A program made the translations under genes and the position numbers. A DNA stretch of 64,000 nt from Oreocharis arfaki (Eukaryota; Chordata; Aves; Passeriformes; Paramythiidae). Location: the NCBI GenBank assembly GCA_013398015.1, contig VZRR01002857.1:1-64000 (forward strand), written 5' to 3'. This document shows positions 48,201-62,000 of this stretch, piece by piece. The first letter of the stretch is position 1; every line of letters starts with the position of its first letter. The notes under the pieces were generated by a model. It did not search any database. It was not told the DNA's origin and worked only from the letters and a program-made list of their open reading frames with translations.

Positions 48201-51200
48201 AAAAACCAGAAAAAGCTGAAAGTCAGTCAGATTGTGTGTTCTACTCTGTTTAAAAGAAAAACTACAAATTGCAGTTTTGGTTTGGTTATATGTGGGCTTC
48301 AACCTCTAGAGTTGCTTCAGAGAGGTATACAGCAGACAGCCAGACAGGGTACTCCATCCTTTATTACCAACTTAACTATCTCCATTCTAGCCAGTATTTT
48401 GACTAAAGACATTTGAATTGTGATTTAGATGTTAAACTTTTTGAAGAAGTGGTATGAACATCACTTAGGATCGAAAAGGTAACAGGAACATCAGAGCTCT
48501 TCTGTACTGGTTTCAGAGGAATAGTGTGGCCAAAGAAGCCATTAATTCTTCTTGAATAACCCAGAATTAAAACACAAACTTTGCCAAAGAATCCATCTCT
48601 GTTTTATAGGAAAAAAACCCCAGCCCTGTGAGCAAAGCAGGCATGAGTTAGTTAAATTGCTGTTGCTAGAAGTGTTTTTTCCCTGTGGAGATGGTACAGC
48701 TGATTATAGTACGTGCAAATTGTCTTGTAAGTTCAGTGAACCTGAGTTTCGGGCACTGTGGATTTAAATATATAATGTTTAGACTTCAGTAGCTATAACT
48801 AATAGGTTGGTGCATTGATGTGAAAATTAAGAAGCGCCTTCTAAAAAGAATGTGGAATCAGATTGATCTCATATTAGCCATGTTAAATTATTGAACAGTA
48901 TCAACAGGGCATGGGCCATCACCTGCTGGCACTCCCTTCAAGAAGTGGCAGAAGAAACTCTCTTGTCTTGTCTGCACTGTTAGAAACTGATTTCAGTCAC
49001 CAGGGGCTTGTAGATGTGTAAAGAGAAATGTAAGGCAAAACTGAAATCCTGTTCTTGGGTGTTTCCACTGCATTATGAAAATTATGCTTTGCTTGGCTAT
49101 AAATGGAAACTGTGGTTTCCAAGATGCAGCACAGGGGATCTTTTAAGACTCTCTTGTTAATTGTGTGTGTCAGTGTAGGAAAATAGGCATCATGTCTCCA
49201 AATCCTAAAGAGCAGGAAAGAAAGAGCAATCACTTGATCCAGTTATTTTGCCCAAGGAGGCCTCGGGGAATAGCTGTAACAAATTAGGAAAGAAAAAGAG
49301 AGTGCTGGTGGATTTCTCTTGTGCAGTACCAGTGATGGTGATTTCCTGTAGGAGATGCAGGGGTTTGTTTATTGCACATTGCACTTCAAAACCAAACACT
49401 GGTTATCTGGTTATAAATGCTAGAAGTTGTCTGTCGGTGATGATGGCTGAGTAGTCTGTGTTTGCCTTGAGAAGACTGATGCAGGGAACTATACTGACTT
49501 TGGCACGAACTTCTCAGAATTAGTTATATTTTGCAGTGTTGAGATTATAGCATGCATAGTATTTACTTTCTGTCAAGCAGGTTTTTGAATGGCAAACCCT
49601 TTGTGCTCTGTAGGGCAGCCTTTATTTTGCGTGAATGAGTTTGCAATGCCCCCGCAGACATCAACCCCTGGTGCACCTGTTTAGCAAATTCCATGAGCCC
49701 ACTTTACTTGGTGTGAGCTGCAAAACTGTGCTTATTTTTAAATAAATGTGTTAAAAAAAAAAGAATTCCAGGAATCATTTGTACAGGTGTTTAGTTTCTA
49801 ATGTTTTTCTTCATTCTTTGGTAGCCGGTAGGTTCAGATAAAAATGGGCAGAACACATCAAGGGGCGCAAAATTTGTCTGGATCATGTTAGGCTGGGTTT
49901 TGGTAGCTAGAAAAATGAGTCTGTTTTGAGATAATGAATTTTAGAAGAATAGCTTACCTATGTTTATTGTGCCATCTCTTTTTTTCCTCCTCCCCACCCC
50001 NAAGAGGAAGTCCCAAGCATATGGCCCTTTTCCCATAGTGCTTGGCTCTAAGTGCAAATGGTATCCTGCAGGCTGTGTTGGGGGGCCTGCCTGAGGGAAG
50101 TGGCTGCTTTCAAAATTCTTGTTAGGGAAAAGTGATGGATGGCTTTGTTGCAAGCTGCTCTCTCTCGTTCAGGGTGAGCCTGGGAAGGACAGGGCTTGTG
50201 AGAAGTTGTCAGCACTTGATAGCTGTGTGCTGGATCACTGGAGCAATGCTGAAAGGAGAAAATGGGAATAATCCAGAGACCTGCCTGCTCAGACAGTACC
50301 TGCTAAGTGTGCTGAAATGCAGGTAGAACCAAGCATGTCTGATGAATCATGTCTTGTCCATGGTATCAAATGGGAGCTGAATATTGCATAGCTATCAGAT
50401 TTATTAAGAGCTCTTTTCTTGTTCAGTGAATATTAAAGAATGATACCTCTTGTGTTGAATAAAGGATAATCTGTTGATAACAGTCTTTTTGAATCCAAAG
50501 ATATCAGGGCTGCATTTTGAAAGGTGGTGCTTCCTAAGAAGCAGATCAGTTGGAGGAATAATATTTTTTTTCTAATTTTTCTTCAGTGAAGAAATGCAGA
50601 GATATAGTTGAGTGGTTTTTTTTAAAACACAGAATTATTGAGAGAATTATAATTAATTTCTCCATCCATTTAAAAGTACCCAGTGAACCTTTGTGTGAGC
50701 ATTTTAAAAAATCAAAAAATTATGCACTTTTAAAGGAGTCCTAATCAGAAGTTTATTTTTGATAGTTGTACCATACTGTGTGACTGGTGTGTTTAACACA
50801 TGCATCAATGTACTATCCCAGTAAGTGATCATACTTTCATCACTAGTTCTGTCTTTTTGTATTCACACAGCCCTTTATTTTTCAACTTTACAGTTAATGC
50901 TTAAACAATCTAGTAGGGTATTTCTGCTTGTCATTCCTTTCCCTTTTCTAAGAAGAACAATATACTTTGCAAGCAGACCTATTTAAATTGAAATGAAGTC
51001 TGTCGTCTGTTTCCAGCATTAGTCTGTATCTAGGTGGAACCTTTACATGTTGACATGTGTCTGAGATTAGAAATTGTGACATGGTGTAATTAAGTTTACA
51101 TCTCTGCAGCTGTATCTGGCACTTAAAACTGGGATCTTTGTTTGCTATGTATGAAGGATAAAATAGATCCTCTGGTATATAACTCAGGCAAAAAAATGTA

Positions 51201-54200
51201 TTTCTGGAGAATTTAGAAATGTATTAATTTACGTGAGCTAAAAATTAGGTAATTTTAAATAGAGATCATTAGAGCTGTTTAGAAGATAAGTCAGACTTCT
51301 GGTTCCAAGTGCTGTCTGACAAACTTACCTAGCTGAAACTAAGAAACAGCTTCTAAATGCAGTGGTCTTAATTTATTATCTGTTCTTGTGCAATGGAAAA
51401 AATTCCTCTCTAGAAGGTGACGAAATGTTTGACCTTAGCATATGAAGGAGGAATTAATTCTTTTCTTAAAAACATCTGTCCTTTCATATGTTTTCCACAT
51501 GCCACAGTGCTGTCACCCCCTGCTCTGCCATAAAAGGGGGAGCCTTTTTTATTTTTAGAAGCATGGTGTGATGATTTGAGCTGTGGTACAACTGGAGGAT
51601 CTCCTACCCGCTTTTAAGCCAGTTTAGATCCGTGCTGGTGAAGGAGGGGAGATGCCAGGCTGCTGCAGGAGGCTGTGGGGTGCACTCGAGGGCTGTCCCC
51701 CTGGGGAGCATGGGAGTCCTTAAAGCTGCTGCTGCCCTCCAGGCTGGCCTGTGCCCGGCTCCGCTCTGCGGTGGGAGTGGGGCCGGGAGGAGTTGTCAGC
51801 TTTTTGTGTAGTGTCTGTGCTGTCCTTGGCAGCTGTACTGTGTCCCACTGCACGTGACGAGCTTAGTGAGAGGCTCCTCTGGGGGAGATTAAAGGTGGGC
51901 TACTGCTTGTGCCTGTGTGGGCTGGAGAAGAGCAGGCCCCAGTTCCTCATCGTCTGTTTCCTTGCTGAAACATGGGCTGTAGGACTTAGAAAACAAGTGT
52001 ACTTCTCGTTTTGTTGAGCTGGTGATTTTTATTTGTGCAGACCTTGAAATGCAAGTCCTGTAGAGAGCATGTGAAACCTTCCCTTGTTCCCTTCCAGCCT
52101 GCTGGCCACAGGCCTTTGGAGTTTGTTCTGTGATGGAGTAACAGAGAGCCCGGCTTTACCATGTCTGCAGACAAACAAGGATACTTACAGATAATATAAT
52201 ATCTGTAGTGCAAATGTTCTCACTGGAGGATTGCGGTGCTATGAGCGAAGTCAAGATATTAAATGTGTTTGTGCTGTCATGGAGATATGGGTGGAGTGGC
52301 TTATCTCTTCTGGCTTCACCTTGTGTAGTGTGTAAATACAGCTACTCTGTGTATTTGTTACTTACATTAGCTTTGTGTTTGACCAGTTTTGGTTTGTTGG
52401 TACAAAACCAGAGAAATGACAGTGTTGTTTCAATTGCTGCCACTTTGGGAAAATATCTCCATGTTTAAAAAGCAAAAAGGCTGAATGGGTGTAAGGGTAG
52501 GAATAAATGGTAAGCAGAAAAACAGGATGAGGAATTGTTGGTTACGAGGTTTGGGTGATTTTTGTACAAAATTGTTGGGTAGGCTTCATTTCTTCCTGTT
52601 TCTTTTAAATACCCAAATGCACTAGTAAAATCACAACAAGTTCATCCTATGAACAAGGAAATAAATGCTGTAAAATCAATACTTACACTTTTATTTAGAG
52701 AGAAAAGCAAAATTTATTATTTGCAATGGTCTCTTTCTGAAAGACTTAGGTTGATGAATATATTTTTATTTTGAAAAAGCACATAGCAGTTCAATATTTT
52801 CTTGAAATTACATGGAGCTTAAAACTGACTAAGAGTGAGGCATGAGCTTATTTAGGCTTGAGGAAATTACTGTAAGTTAAAAAATAAATTCAAATTTTCT
52901 GTTGAACTTGGAGAGAAAAATCAGCTCACTGAGTGATGGGAGGCAGCTGGATTTATGCCTGAGGTGAGAGCATTTGACAAAGCCAGCCTGCTCTTTTAGA
53001 GGAAATATTTTCTTTCCATTTAGTTTAGTAGAGCAGCTATTCCATTCAAAATTAAGAGCAAATTGGAAGAGAAGACAGGAGAGCTTTCTTTCCATCTTCT
53101 GGCATAAGACAGCAGTGGGTGTAGTAGGTGAGGATGTACTAATTCTAAACATTGCAATGCATGGTCACCAACAGAGTCAATCACATTGATTAAATATAAA
53201 TAGAATTTATGGCAAAGTGCTGGAGCTAACGTAAGGATAATAGTTAATTTCAAATGAAAAGGTCTTGAAGATCACTAACACAGGATTTTTTCTTCTTAAG
53301 GAAGATAACTAAGCATAAATAAAAAGCAAGCTTGATTTTTTTTTTTTTTTTTACCTTGACATAAATGGTGATTTAAACTGTTGTTTTTAAGTTCCTTCAT
53401 TTAAGTAATGTGATGAAGGTAAGAGTCTGTGAAGGGTAGGTCCTTTTTATTTATTTTTATTAGAATTAGAATAAAAAGACATTAGGCCATAGATAAGCAC
53501 TATTTCTTCCATTGTCTTCAGCTGCATTTTATGATCTGCCCCTTGAAGTTAGAGACCTGTTTCAGGGAGTGCAGAGATGAAAATTGTATCTATATTTTGA
53601 AATTTATTGTGGAAGCTTGTGAACTTAGTGGCATTAATAATAGGGTAGGAGTAAAGGATCTGTACAAATATTTGAAGCTATAAACTAATTTCTTTCTCTC
53701 TGGCATCCAAGTTTTCATCTGTGTCATGAATGCTTTCTGTGAGTGTGTTCTTCCTCCATTTCCACTTTGTCAATCAAAAGCTTTCTTTTTGCTTAGTAGC
53801 ATTTTATCTATGATTTTCAAGTAATGATATGTTTTCTTTTGAATGGCTCTTTAATTTTTCGTAGTTCAAGAACAGAAACAGTAAGCAGAAGGCAGCAGTT
53901 TATCATAAAACGTTTAGAATCTTTTTTTAAACAGAGCATTTAAAAACTGGTTTCTTCCAGCAAAACCTCTAGATAGTCTTTTTTTTTTTTTTCTTTTTCT
54001 TTCCTTCGAAACACAAAAGGTGAAACAAAATTGCGCGCGCACACACACACACAGAGACATGCACACACTCCCCTTTTCTGATTCCAAACAAAAAGAGAAC
54101 CTATGCATCTTTATTTTGGAATGTGTTGCCTTGCTGCATGCTGGTAGACCTGTCCATGAAGTTAAGTGTCAAGAACCTACTTTTAACAAAATATTTAAGT

Positions 54201-55369
54201 GCGTGGTTACATTTAGTCCTGCTAAGGCCAGTACTGAGGTCTAGAGTTTGTTCTGAATAGAAAGTACTTTAGTGAGTTGGAGTATGGGATGTAAAGTGTC
54301 TGGCATTTGTCATGGATGATAGATGCATGTGTAGTCTGTCTAGAAATTGTATTTCTGATGCTCTACTAATTGCAAATGTGATTCTCAGAGTTTGGTGTAT
54401 ATTTAGCTATTCTTCACTCACCAGAGAAGAAAAGGGTAGTAATTCAAAAGAGAAAATTCTGAAAATAATATTGTTTCAAATGGACATAGCAATAAGTCTG
54501 AAGGCTTGTAAACCTAACTTTGTTAGTAACCGGTCATATTCTTATGTGTGGGTCTAGATACAGCTAAAATGTTTCAATGATGTAATGATAAAAATATTTG
54601 TTGATAGCAAGCCAAACAAAAAACTTTGAGTTATTTTTTAGGTATCAAACTGTTCCTCAGTAGATTTTTTCCTTTATCACAAAGAAAAAGTGAGAACCAG
54701 ATAGGTTTTGTGAAGCACACGATAATCTACTGAGCAATCCTACTCCTTGCATCTCTATTACATGGGTATGGCCTGGGCTCAGTGTGGATTCAAAATGCAG
54801 TGCAGAGCTGGACCCAGAGCCTGTGCTTTCTGTGTGGAAAGAGTTTCCCTTTCTGTATTACACAGGAGGATGACTATATTTCATAGTTTCTAGTTGTTGC
54901 TTTGGGCTCTTGGCAAGGTGCCAGGGTGGCTTCTGCTGGTATAATGTTTGGAAGTGTCTCTCTTGCAAGAAAATATTTTGGCACCGTATTCTGTGTGGTT
55001 TGGTCCAGCAGAAGAGCATGTGGGATGTTTAGTCTTCAAATGGAAGTGCTGTAGGAGTATTTATTTTAATCAATTTTTAAACATGCATCATGGCATGGCT
55101 AAAAATATCTGCCTTCTTCAGTAGAGCGAAGAACAGCACTGTAAATATAGACGTAGGTGGTGTGAATGGCTGAGAACTGGGTAACATTCACTCACTCAGC
55201 TCATTGGGGCTGTTTTTTGAGAAAGAATGAAACTCACATGTGAACAGCAGGCCATAGAATTTATTTTTTATTTATATGTTTATAAATAGCTGGATCTGGC
55301 ATATAAAGAGATAATGAACCAACACTGTGTTTTATTTGTTATGTTGGATAAGGTCGGGAGCATGAACTG
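45261..55369. other. Intergenic or intronic DNA, no gene seen
   Basis: Minus-strand frames at 45122-45466 and 45657-45905 adjoin the reverse transcriptase relic and might be more of the same element, but show no clear motif. 46000-46130 is T/G-rich. A single N lies at 50001 in a C-run. 51600-52010 is somewhat GC-rich with a TATAAA-like word upstream but no gene features. A GC/AC repeat lies at 54032-54053. Confidence 0.5.
54032..54053. repeat. (GC)n(AC)n alternating dinucleotide repeat
   Basis: TGCGCGCGC followed by about seven AC units gives 22 bases of strict purine-pyrimidine alternation, a Z-DNA-prone microsatellite. Confidence 0.9.
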
Positions 55370-55870
55370 TTCAGACCTGACTCATTCTGTTTGGCTGCGC
55401 TGAATACGACGAAACGACAAAGGCAGTTTTAAAACATGTGGCTACAAATAACTTGTCAGTGTTTGGTGATGCAGAGGCCGCATAAATCTCTACATCTGGA
55501 ATGTGTGAACCCACGAGTATCTCCTGTTAATTATCCTGTTTGACATTTCCAAAGCTAAAGAAGAGTGATGGTTAGTTATGAATCATACCTTGCCGTGCTG
55601 AAATGCCAAGCCTCGCTTTATTGCGATAGAGATTAAGGCCAACAGAGTCGTAACCAGTCTCAGCATCACAGTTTTTGCCACTGTCAAACTGCTGATGCAG
55701 CATTTGCTTAATATAAATGAACCTTTGCACCTCTATAAAGTGCTTTAAACCTAGGAAAAATTTATGCCTTATTAAAAGGTTAATCCTGGCAAATAATTGT
55801 AAATTATCTCCTGTCTGTGCGCTGCAGGTGCAGTGAAAATAATTCTGTGGTGTGCAGGCCGGTGACTGTT
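55370..55870. promoter_or_regulatory. Candidate conserved noncoding element or enhancer
   Basis: In a CpG-poor background this stretch keeps clustered CpGs (five within GCGCTGAATACGACGAAACG and just after, 55397-55420) and ordered, non-repetitive sequence without homopolymers. It also has several homeodomain-like TTAAT and ATAAA words. Retention of CpGs outside islands often reflects constraint. This is inference; alignment to other birds would decide. Confidence 0.3.
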
Positions 55871-57060
55871 CCAGTGGATTGGAGAGCATCACTGTAGGTG
55901 CCAGCAGCACTGGGGTGGCTGTCAGGACCAGCCAGGGGTTCAGTTCATATCACTCTTGATGCATCAGGTCTTGGAGTTCCAGTTCTGCATGGGCTAACAA
56001 GCTTCATTTCTGCTGCTCAGCATTTTGGATGGACTGTGTACCAGCCTTGTTTCAGCGAAGTGTAGAAAATAAGTGCTTGAATAACATCAGAATTCAGTGG
56101 CGTGAAAATGCTTCAGTGAATCAGGGCCTCCGGTTGAGTGTGGGTTTTTTTGTTGGTTTGTTTGGTTTTCTTTTCTTGTAGGATAGCATCCTCTTTCTCT
56201 CTGGACTGCTGCATTCTTAGTCCCACGAATGCAGCGTGGGGAAAAAAAGTAGCCTCTGAAGCAGTGAGTGCCGGATAGTCTTTCACCATCACAAAACCAA
56301 TCCAAATTCAGGTGTTTGAGCACTGTGTGCTTAGCCAACCTCATAGCTCAGGTTTAAGGAAGTTCATGAGCTCCAATACTTGTCACTTCCTTTCATTTCC
56401 GTTTTGACTGAGAAATATGAAGAAGTCTAACTGTATTTTTAATCACATTGTAAAGTCATGCAAAGGTACAGGCTTGTGCCTGTAAAAATTGAATCTGCAT
56501 TAACATTTTGTAATTTCTGTTACAACATACAGAATAAAGTATTTGTAGCAGTACGTGAAGTGATACATGCCACTGGGATAAATTTCTGAAAATGGGGAGG
56601 GGGGTTTATGTGTTTATGGTAGTTGCCTTGTAGCTGTAGGGGCACACAGTCCTTGTGGGCAGGATGTTGTGCTTGCTCCAAGTCATGTAAGTAGCTGCCA
56701 GGCTCTTGGGCAGCACAATGGCTTAACAAGTGAGGTAACTTCCACCTCAGCACTGTCCTGTGTCTTATGCTGATAAGCATTAAATAACCCTTACACAAGG
56801 ATGCCCTCTCAAAAACGTTACAACACAGGATTTTCTCGTGTTGTTTGTTAATAACGCCTTTGGCAAGTGTGAGACCTGCTTGTTATATAGCTTGGAAATG
56901 CAGGTGTTCACTGTCTCAGAACTACCCTTCCCTTTTTTCTCCCTTTCTGAGACAAGAAAGATGCATGTAAGTGGTGTGATATGTTTTGACAAAAGCTTTG
57001 TTTTAATGTCATGCAGCCAATAGGACCCAGAGTGTGCCCAGCAGATGTCTTCAAATCTGA

Positions 57061-57250
57061 NNNNNNNNNNNNNNNNNNNNNNNNNNNNNNNNNNNNNNNN
57101 NNNNNNNNNNNNNNNNNNNNNNNNNNNNNNNNNNNNNNNNNNNNNNNNNNNNNNNNNNNNNNNNNNNNNNNNNNNNNNNNNNNNNNNNNNNNNNNNNNNN
57201 NNNNNNNNNNNNNNNNNNNNNNNNNNNNNNNNNNNNNNNNNNNNNNNNNN
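57061..57250. other. Assembly gap of 190 Ns
   Basis: Undetermined bases. The right edge resumes in ATATATATG, suggesting that a TA repeat lies in or beside the gap. Other isolated Ns in the window are at 2960, 3065, 3721, 27733, 28826, 35271, 50001 and 62743. Confidence 0.99.
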
Positions 57251-57829
57251 ATATATATGTTTCTTTCTTTTAGAACAACTGTTTCAGCATTTTGCTCCCT
57301 TCTGGTGTGGCTGGTGATGTCTCCCTTCTCTTTTGCAGTGCCTTATTTTCCCCCCTTTCCTCTTGATTGAAGTTCTCTCTTTAACCTCTTATTGTATCTA
57401 CCCAATTCCATAAATTCTTTTTCTAAGTTCCTATTCCTTCTCCACAAAAAGCCCCTTATTGTCAGAAGGGAATGCATTTTTGCCTGACCTCTGGACAGCT
57501 GTTCTATTCAAAACCTCTCCCCCGGAGTAAGAGGCATCCCACAATTCATCGCTTTTTTTCTTTGCCGTGGTAAAAGCTAAAAGAATGTTTAACAAAGACC
57601 TACAATTGGTGATGGGGGTGGGAAATGGGAGTGTAACTTAACAGTTTCAGAAAACTGATGAATAATATAAGCCTTTATAGAACCTTTTTGAAAGCGTTAT
57701 CCCTGTTCATAAGCAGCTGGTAAAGCAATAAACTGGCAGGATTTGATAAAAATATCTTATTTGGACCTCAGTGGCAAGTCATATATTTTAATTATTTAAT
57801 ATTTCAAAGATTTTTTTTTTCAATGCACG

Positions 57830-57990
57830 GTGGCATGAAATTAAAGCACATATTACATGTTGCGGGTTGATAATGGCTAGGCGAATGATGGATTGTATTG
57901 CATTTTGGAGATTTTGGAGCCAGAAATGTCATGCAAATGCAAATTGAGGGCAACACATTTATAAAATGGGGGTTTTTTAGTTGCGTTGAT
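57830..57990. promoter_or_regulatory. Candidate regulatory element with overlapping octamer words
   Basis: ATGCAAATGCAAAT (about 57934-57947) contains two overlapping POU octamer motifs (ATGCAAAT) in an otherwise ordered, non-repetitive stretch. Octamers bind POU factors, which partner SOX proteins in vertebrate enhancers. Function is inferred from motifs only. Confidence 0.25.
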
Positions 57991-58859
57991 CCCCTAAAGC
58001 CATTATGTTTTCTTTTAAGGATTTGTACATGTTTGATTAACACTATTTTGGTCATGGGAAGCATTTGTGGTATGGATTTGGATCCTAGTCTGAACAAATT
58101 TGTTACAGAGCTCTATGCTGAAATTGGTGTTTTAAAGGAATGCAATCAAGTTAAAATTACAATTTTGTGTTGGTTTAAATGTTAAAAACCATTTTGACTT
58201 CCTCGCACTTGTAGTGTACTGTTATCTCAAAGCAAGATGAGGAATAAAATGCTCTGTTCTAAATCTTTTGCTGGTTGAACGGGCACCTTAGACAGCCTTT
58301 CCTGCCCGGTGGGTCCCGCTGTGTTCTCACAGTGGTCACTTTTCTTTTTTTGTCTGAGAGGCCTTTTTGTGGGGCTGAGAGCCTGGTGACAAATGCTTCT
58401 GGTTTTGGATGCATTTAATTTCAAGTGCAGACTTGCGCTGTTGCAGCTTTCCGTGTCAAGCCGTGCGAGGGCTGAGACTGCCATTTTGAAATGCTGGTGC
58501 TTCTCATCTCACGGTGGCCACATTTCCATCCCTCTGCGGTGCCACATGCACGCACAAACACACCTTTGGTTCTCGTGAGGCTCTGGGAGCATTGCAACTG
58601 CCTGATCCCTTGCTCCCTGCCATGTGTGTCTGAAGCCCCTTCTTCCTGTTTTAGGAGATGTTTCTCACCCTTGCACATGTACCCAGCGTATCTGGGTCTT
58701 GCACAGGCGCCTGGCCCAAGCCTTATGGCTGTGCTTTAATACCATCGATTGCCCCTCCAAAGGAGTCCCTGTGCTGCATTGCTACAGCCCTTCGCTTCCC
58801 GAAGGGCGAAGGGCGGGCGGGTGGACAAAGGATCCCCGCAGCCAGCCTGGGATTGCCTG

Positions 58860-59030
58860 GACCCGGGCATATGCATATGAATGGGGCTGTACATCTGCAT
58901 TTGCTCCAACCGTTACTCCATTGTCGCCGATTCGTGTAATGAAGAGTCCCCGGGTATTCATTAACGTGCGTGGCTTCATAAACATCTCTGGGGCTGAGTT
59001 CTTAGCCACGGCTATTGCTGTGGTTTCAAA
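58860..59030. promoter_or_regulatory. Candidate enhancer with POU-, SOX- and homeodomain-like sites
   Basis: CATATGCATATG (58868-58879) is a 12-bp palindrome next to ATGAATGG. CCATTGT (58918-58924) is the reverse complement of the SOX site ACAATGG. ATTCATTAACGTGCG follows at about 58956. Several CpGs persist here although the flanks are CpG-poor. A SOX site near SOX4 invites the idea of autoregulation, but distance and lack of conservation data keep this tentative. Confidence 0.3.
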
Positions 59031-62000
59031 GATATAAGAAGAATAATTTTTATTTGATGTTAGTTATTATTAAATAACTATTTATTTAATAATTTAATTT
59101 TTAATTGTTATTATTTATTTAATAACTAGCTAACGTATAGAAAAGCTATATGCCAGCATGGAGACAGTCATGCAAAGTATTCATTGTGAAATTCTGCATT
59201 CTCAGAACTGTCCTCTGGTGTTGTGGTGGTGAAGATTTTGTCACCAGTGATGAAGCAAGCATTTCGATAAAAGCCAGGCTTTTCCGGTCACGAGTCCTAT
59301 TTGTGTGCTCTGATCTCTGGTGTATTTGCAGGTACATGGCTCACATCACCTAATTTCTTTGAGCAAGCTTGTTCAGCAATTCTGCAAATCCAGCCCAAGG
59401 TATCATTTGTGTTTTCCTGTTGCAAGGTAGTGTGAGGAAGCCTATTTATGTTGCTAATGTTTGAAGCATGTTTGAGTTCCATTCTGCGGTGGTTACGTGG
59501 AGCCTTGCATTGTGTCCCACACCAGCAGCCCCTGCCTGAGGACTGAGAAGGAGCTTTGTGAAAGATGACAGTAGGCTACCAGATGCATTCAAAGCCAGGG
59601 CTGCCGAGCATTACCCCATCTGCTTTGAGAAGAGCAGCAGGGGTTTTTAATGCCTACTTATTCATTATATAGAAGGAGTGGCTATGTGTTTAATACAGGT
59701 CCTCATTAATTTTCTGTAGCCCACTAGAGTTCTCTGGTGTAAGTATGAAGAAATAAAAGTCATAATGATCTCTTCTGTTCCTTCAGCTTGCATCTGCTCC
59801 ACAGGACCCTCACCAGGGTTTTCTGTCACTTTTTTTTTTTTTCCTTTTTGGTTGTAACAGGAAGCTTTTAGGAACTCTATGAATGTTACCCTACCTATGC
59901 AACAACGACGTGCATGTCAGGCAGGGGACTGGAGGCAGCAGGCAATTTGGTGAAATTATATTCTTTCTGTGCTGCTTGAGAGTGCCTGGCCAGCTGGTGC
60001 CAGGTGGCCTGCTGCTGGAGTAGCAGAGGATGTGAAAAATAAGGCCTGGCTTTCAATGGCAAGTATCTATCCTCCTGGGCTTGCAGTCTCTGCAGGGCAG
60101 CTGTCTCCTCTCCAGTGAGTGCCAGATTTGCATGGTTTGAGTTCCGAGTAGTCTTGTAGGGATTTGGAAAAATGTGTGACCGCCCTCCAGAGAAGTGATA
60201 GCAGCCTCTGACATGCTAATGCAAATCTCACCATCTCATTTTCTGATTGGTGCCGAAGTCTTTCAGGTCCCAGCATGCAGGCACTGGTTTGTGCTGTAGT
60301 GTGGCATTCACATGCTTATGGTGTTAGTCACTTCCAGAGTCACTTTAGTGAAAGAAACAGCCACAGAGCTCATGCAAGAAGAGATGCTCTTGTTAATTTT
60401 CTAACATTACAAATAGTAGTGAGATACTGAAACATGGCAAGAGACACTTTTCCCACTTTCCCCATCTTTAAAAGTTGAGGCTTTTTTTTTTTTTCTCCCT
60501 ATGATTCAGGATTTCAGGATATATCTCAAATATTGATTTAAAGTCCTAAATAATTTGTGTGATAGCTGGAGATCTTATAGCTCTTACAGATTTTTTTTTT
60601 CTGTCTGTGCTCATTGCCTGTTGAGATTGTTGTCACTGAGGCAGTAAAATTACGTCTGCCGTGAAAGAGCTGGAGTTTTAAAGCCTTTGGGTAGGACATC
60701 AGAGTCAGGTTGTGAATTCCTTGTTTAATCTTTATTCCTGACCTCTAATAGCAACTGAGGAGGAGGAGGGGTATGCTGGCTGCCAGAGCTCACAGGTCCA
60801 AGACCCATTCAGTGCTTCCCTGTACATGCTCACCTGCTCTTGCTGCTTGGATGTATGATGACAGAGATACCAATGTTGCAAACCTGAGTTGTTAAAGAGT
60901 TTTTGCCTTTTTTTTGTCTCCCACTTTGGATAGTAGTACCTGCAGAAGGAAAACTGTTTTTTTAGTGGCGTGCCTACTGGCATGTGCTCATTTATGAGTG
61001 TAGATTGTAGGGAAAAAAATTTAGATTGACAGCTTTTAAAGTGTGGTACTGAATAAACAAAGATGGATTTATGTTCTATTACTTTAAAAATGCTGTTAAT
61101 TTCCTGTAAGGTGAATAAATATAAAGTCCAGGCAATTATTTTCTATCCTAGCTCATAGCATTACAGATTAAATGAATACGTCGAGGGTGAACAGTGGTGA
61201 AGGTGGCAAGGGCATTCGTTCTCTTCTGCTGTCTCAGCTACACAGATGGCAGTCCTTGGGCAGGAATGGGATGGGAGAGGACGGTGTCCTACCCCCTGGC
61301 AGAAAACTGCTGCAGCTTCCTTGTCAAAGCCCTCATTTACTGCTATAAACCTCTTCCTCTCCCCTCCTTTATAGGGAGAGACAAGCTTTCAGGCTTTGTC
61401 TGCTGAATGATCCAACTGACTATTTTAGTAAGACAACTTATGCGAGTAGTGCTGCTTGTCTGCAGATGGCACAAAATATATGATGAAAGTAAGAGGGAGA
61501 AAAAACCCCGGGAAATGGCACGAGTTGAGGTCTATTTGCACACGAGCAGTGTGGAAAGGTATTAAAGAAAATTGCACTGAAGCAAGTTTAAAGTGCTAGG
61601 CGGATGATGCAGGCTGTTATCTTTATCAGCCTTTATCAGAGACTAACCTAAAAATTAGGCATAGTATAAGCTTACCCTAAGGTAAGCCTTTTGATTTCTG
61701 GGCATACTGTGGAATGGGTATTTACATTTTGTTGTTCCCTTGTTATTCCTTATTTACATTTATGTTCCCTTCTTTTGTGAATATAGGTTACAACCATAGA
61801 CTATTTTACACTGCTTTTAATCGTGAAAAATTCATGACAAACCTTGAGAAGACTGTCTCCCTGTATAAGTAAGTGTTACTGGTAATAAGAAAAAAAATAC
61901 TTCAATGCCTTTTCTCCCTTTATATTGGGGGGGGGGAATAGAACATTAGATGAATTTTATAAGATCTTTATTGTGTCTGATGTCTGTAAATCTATGATAC

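Noticed and set aside
57011..57370. Open frames across the 190-N gap
   Set aside because: They are open only because Ns cannot give stops.
59045..59130. AT-only fold-back as a possible transposon terminus
   Set aside because: The inverted match is imperfect and expected in pure AT sequence. No target-site duplication or partner end found.
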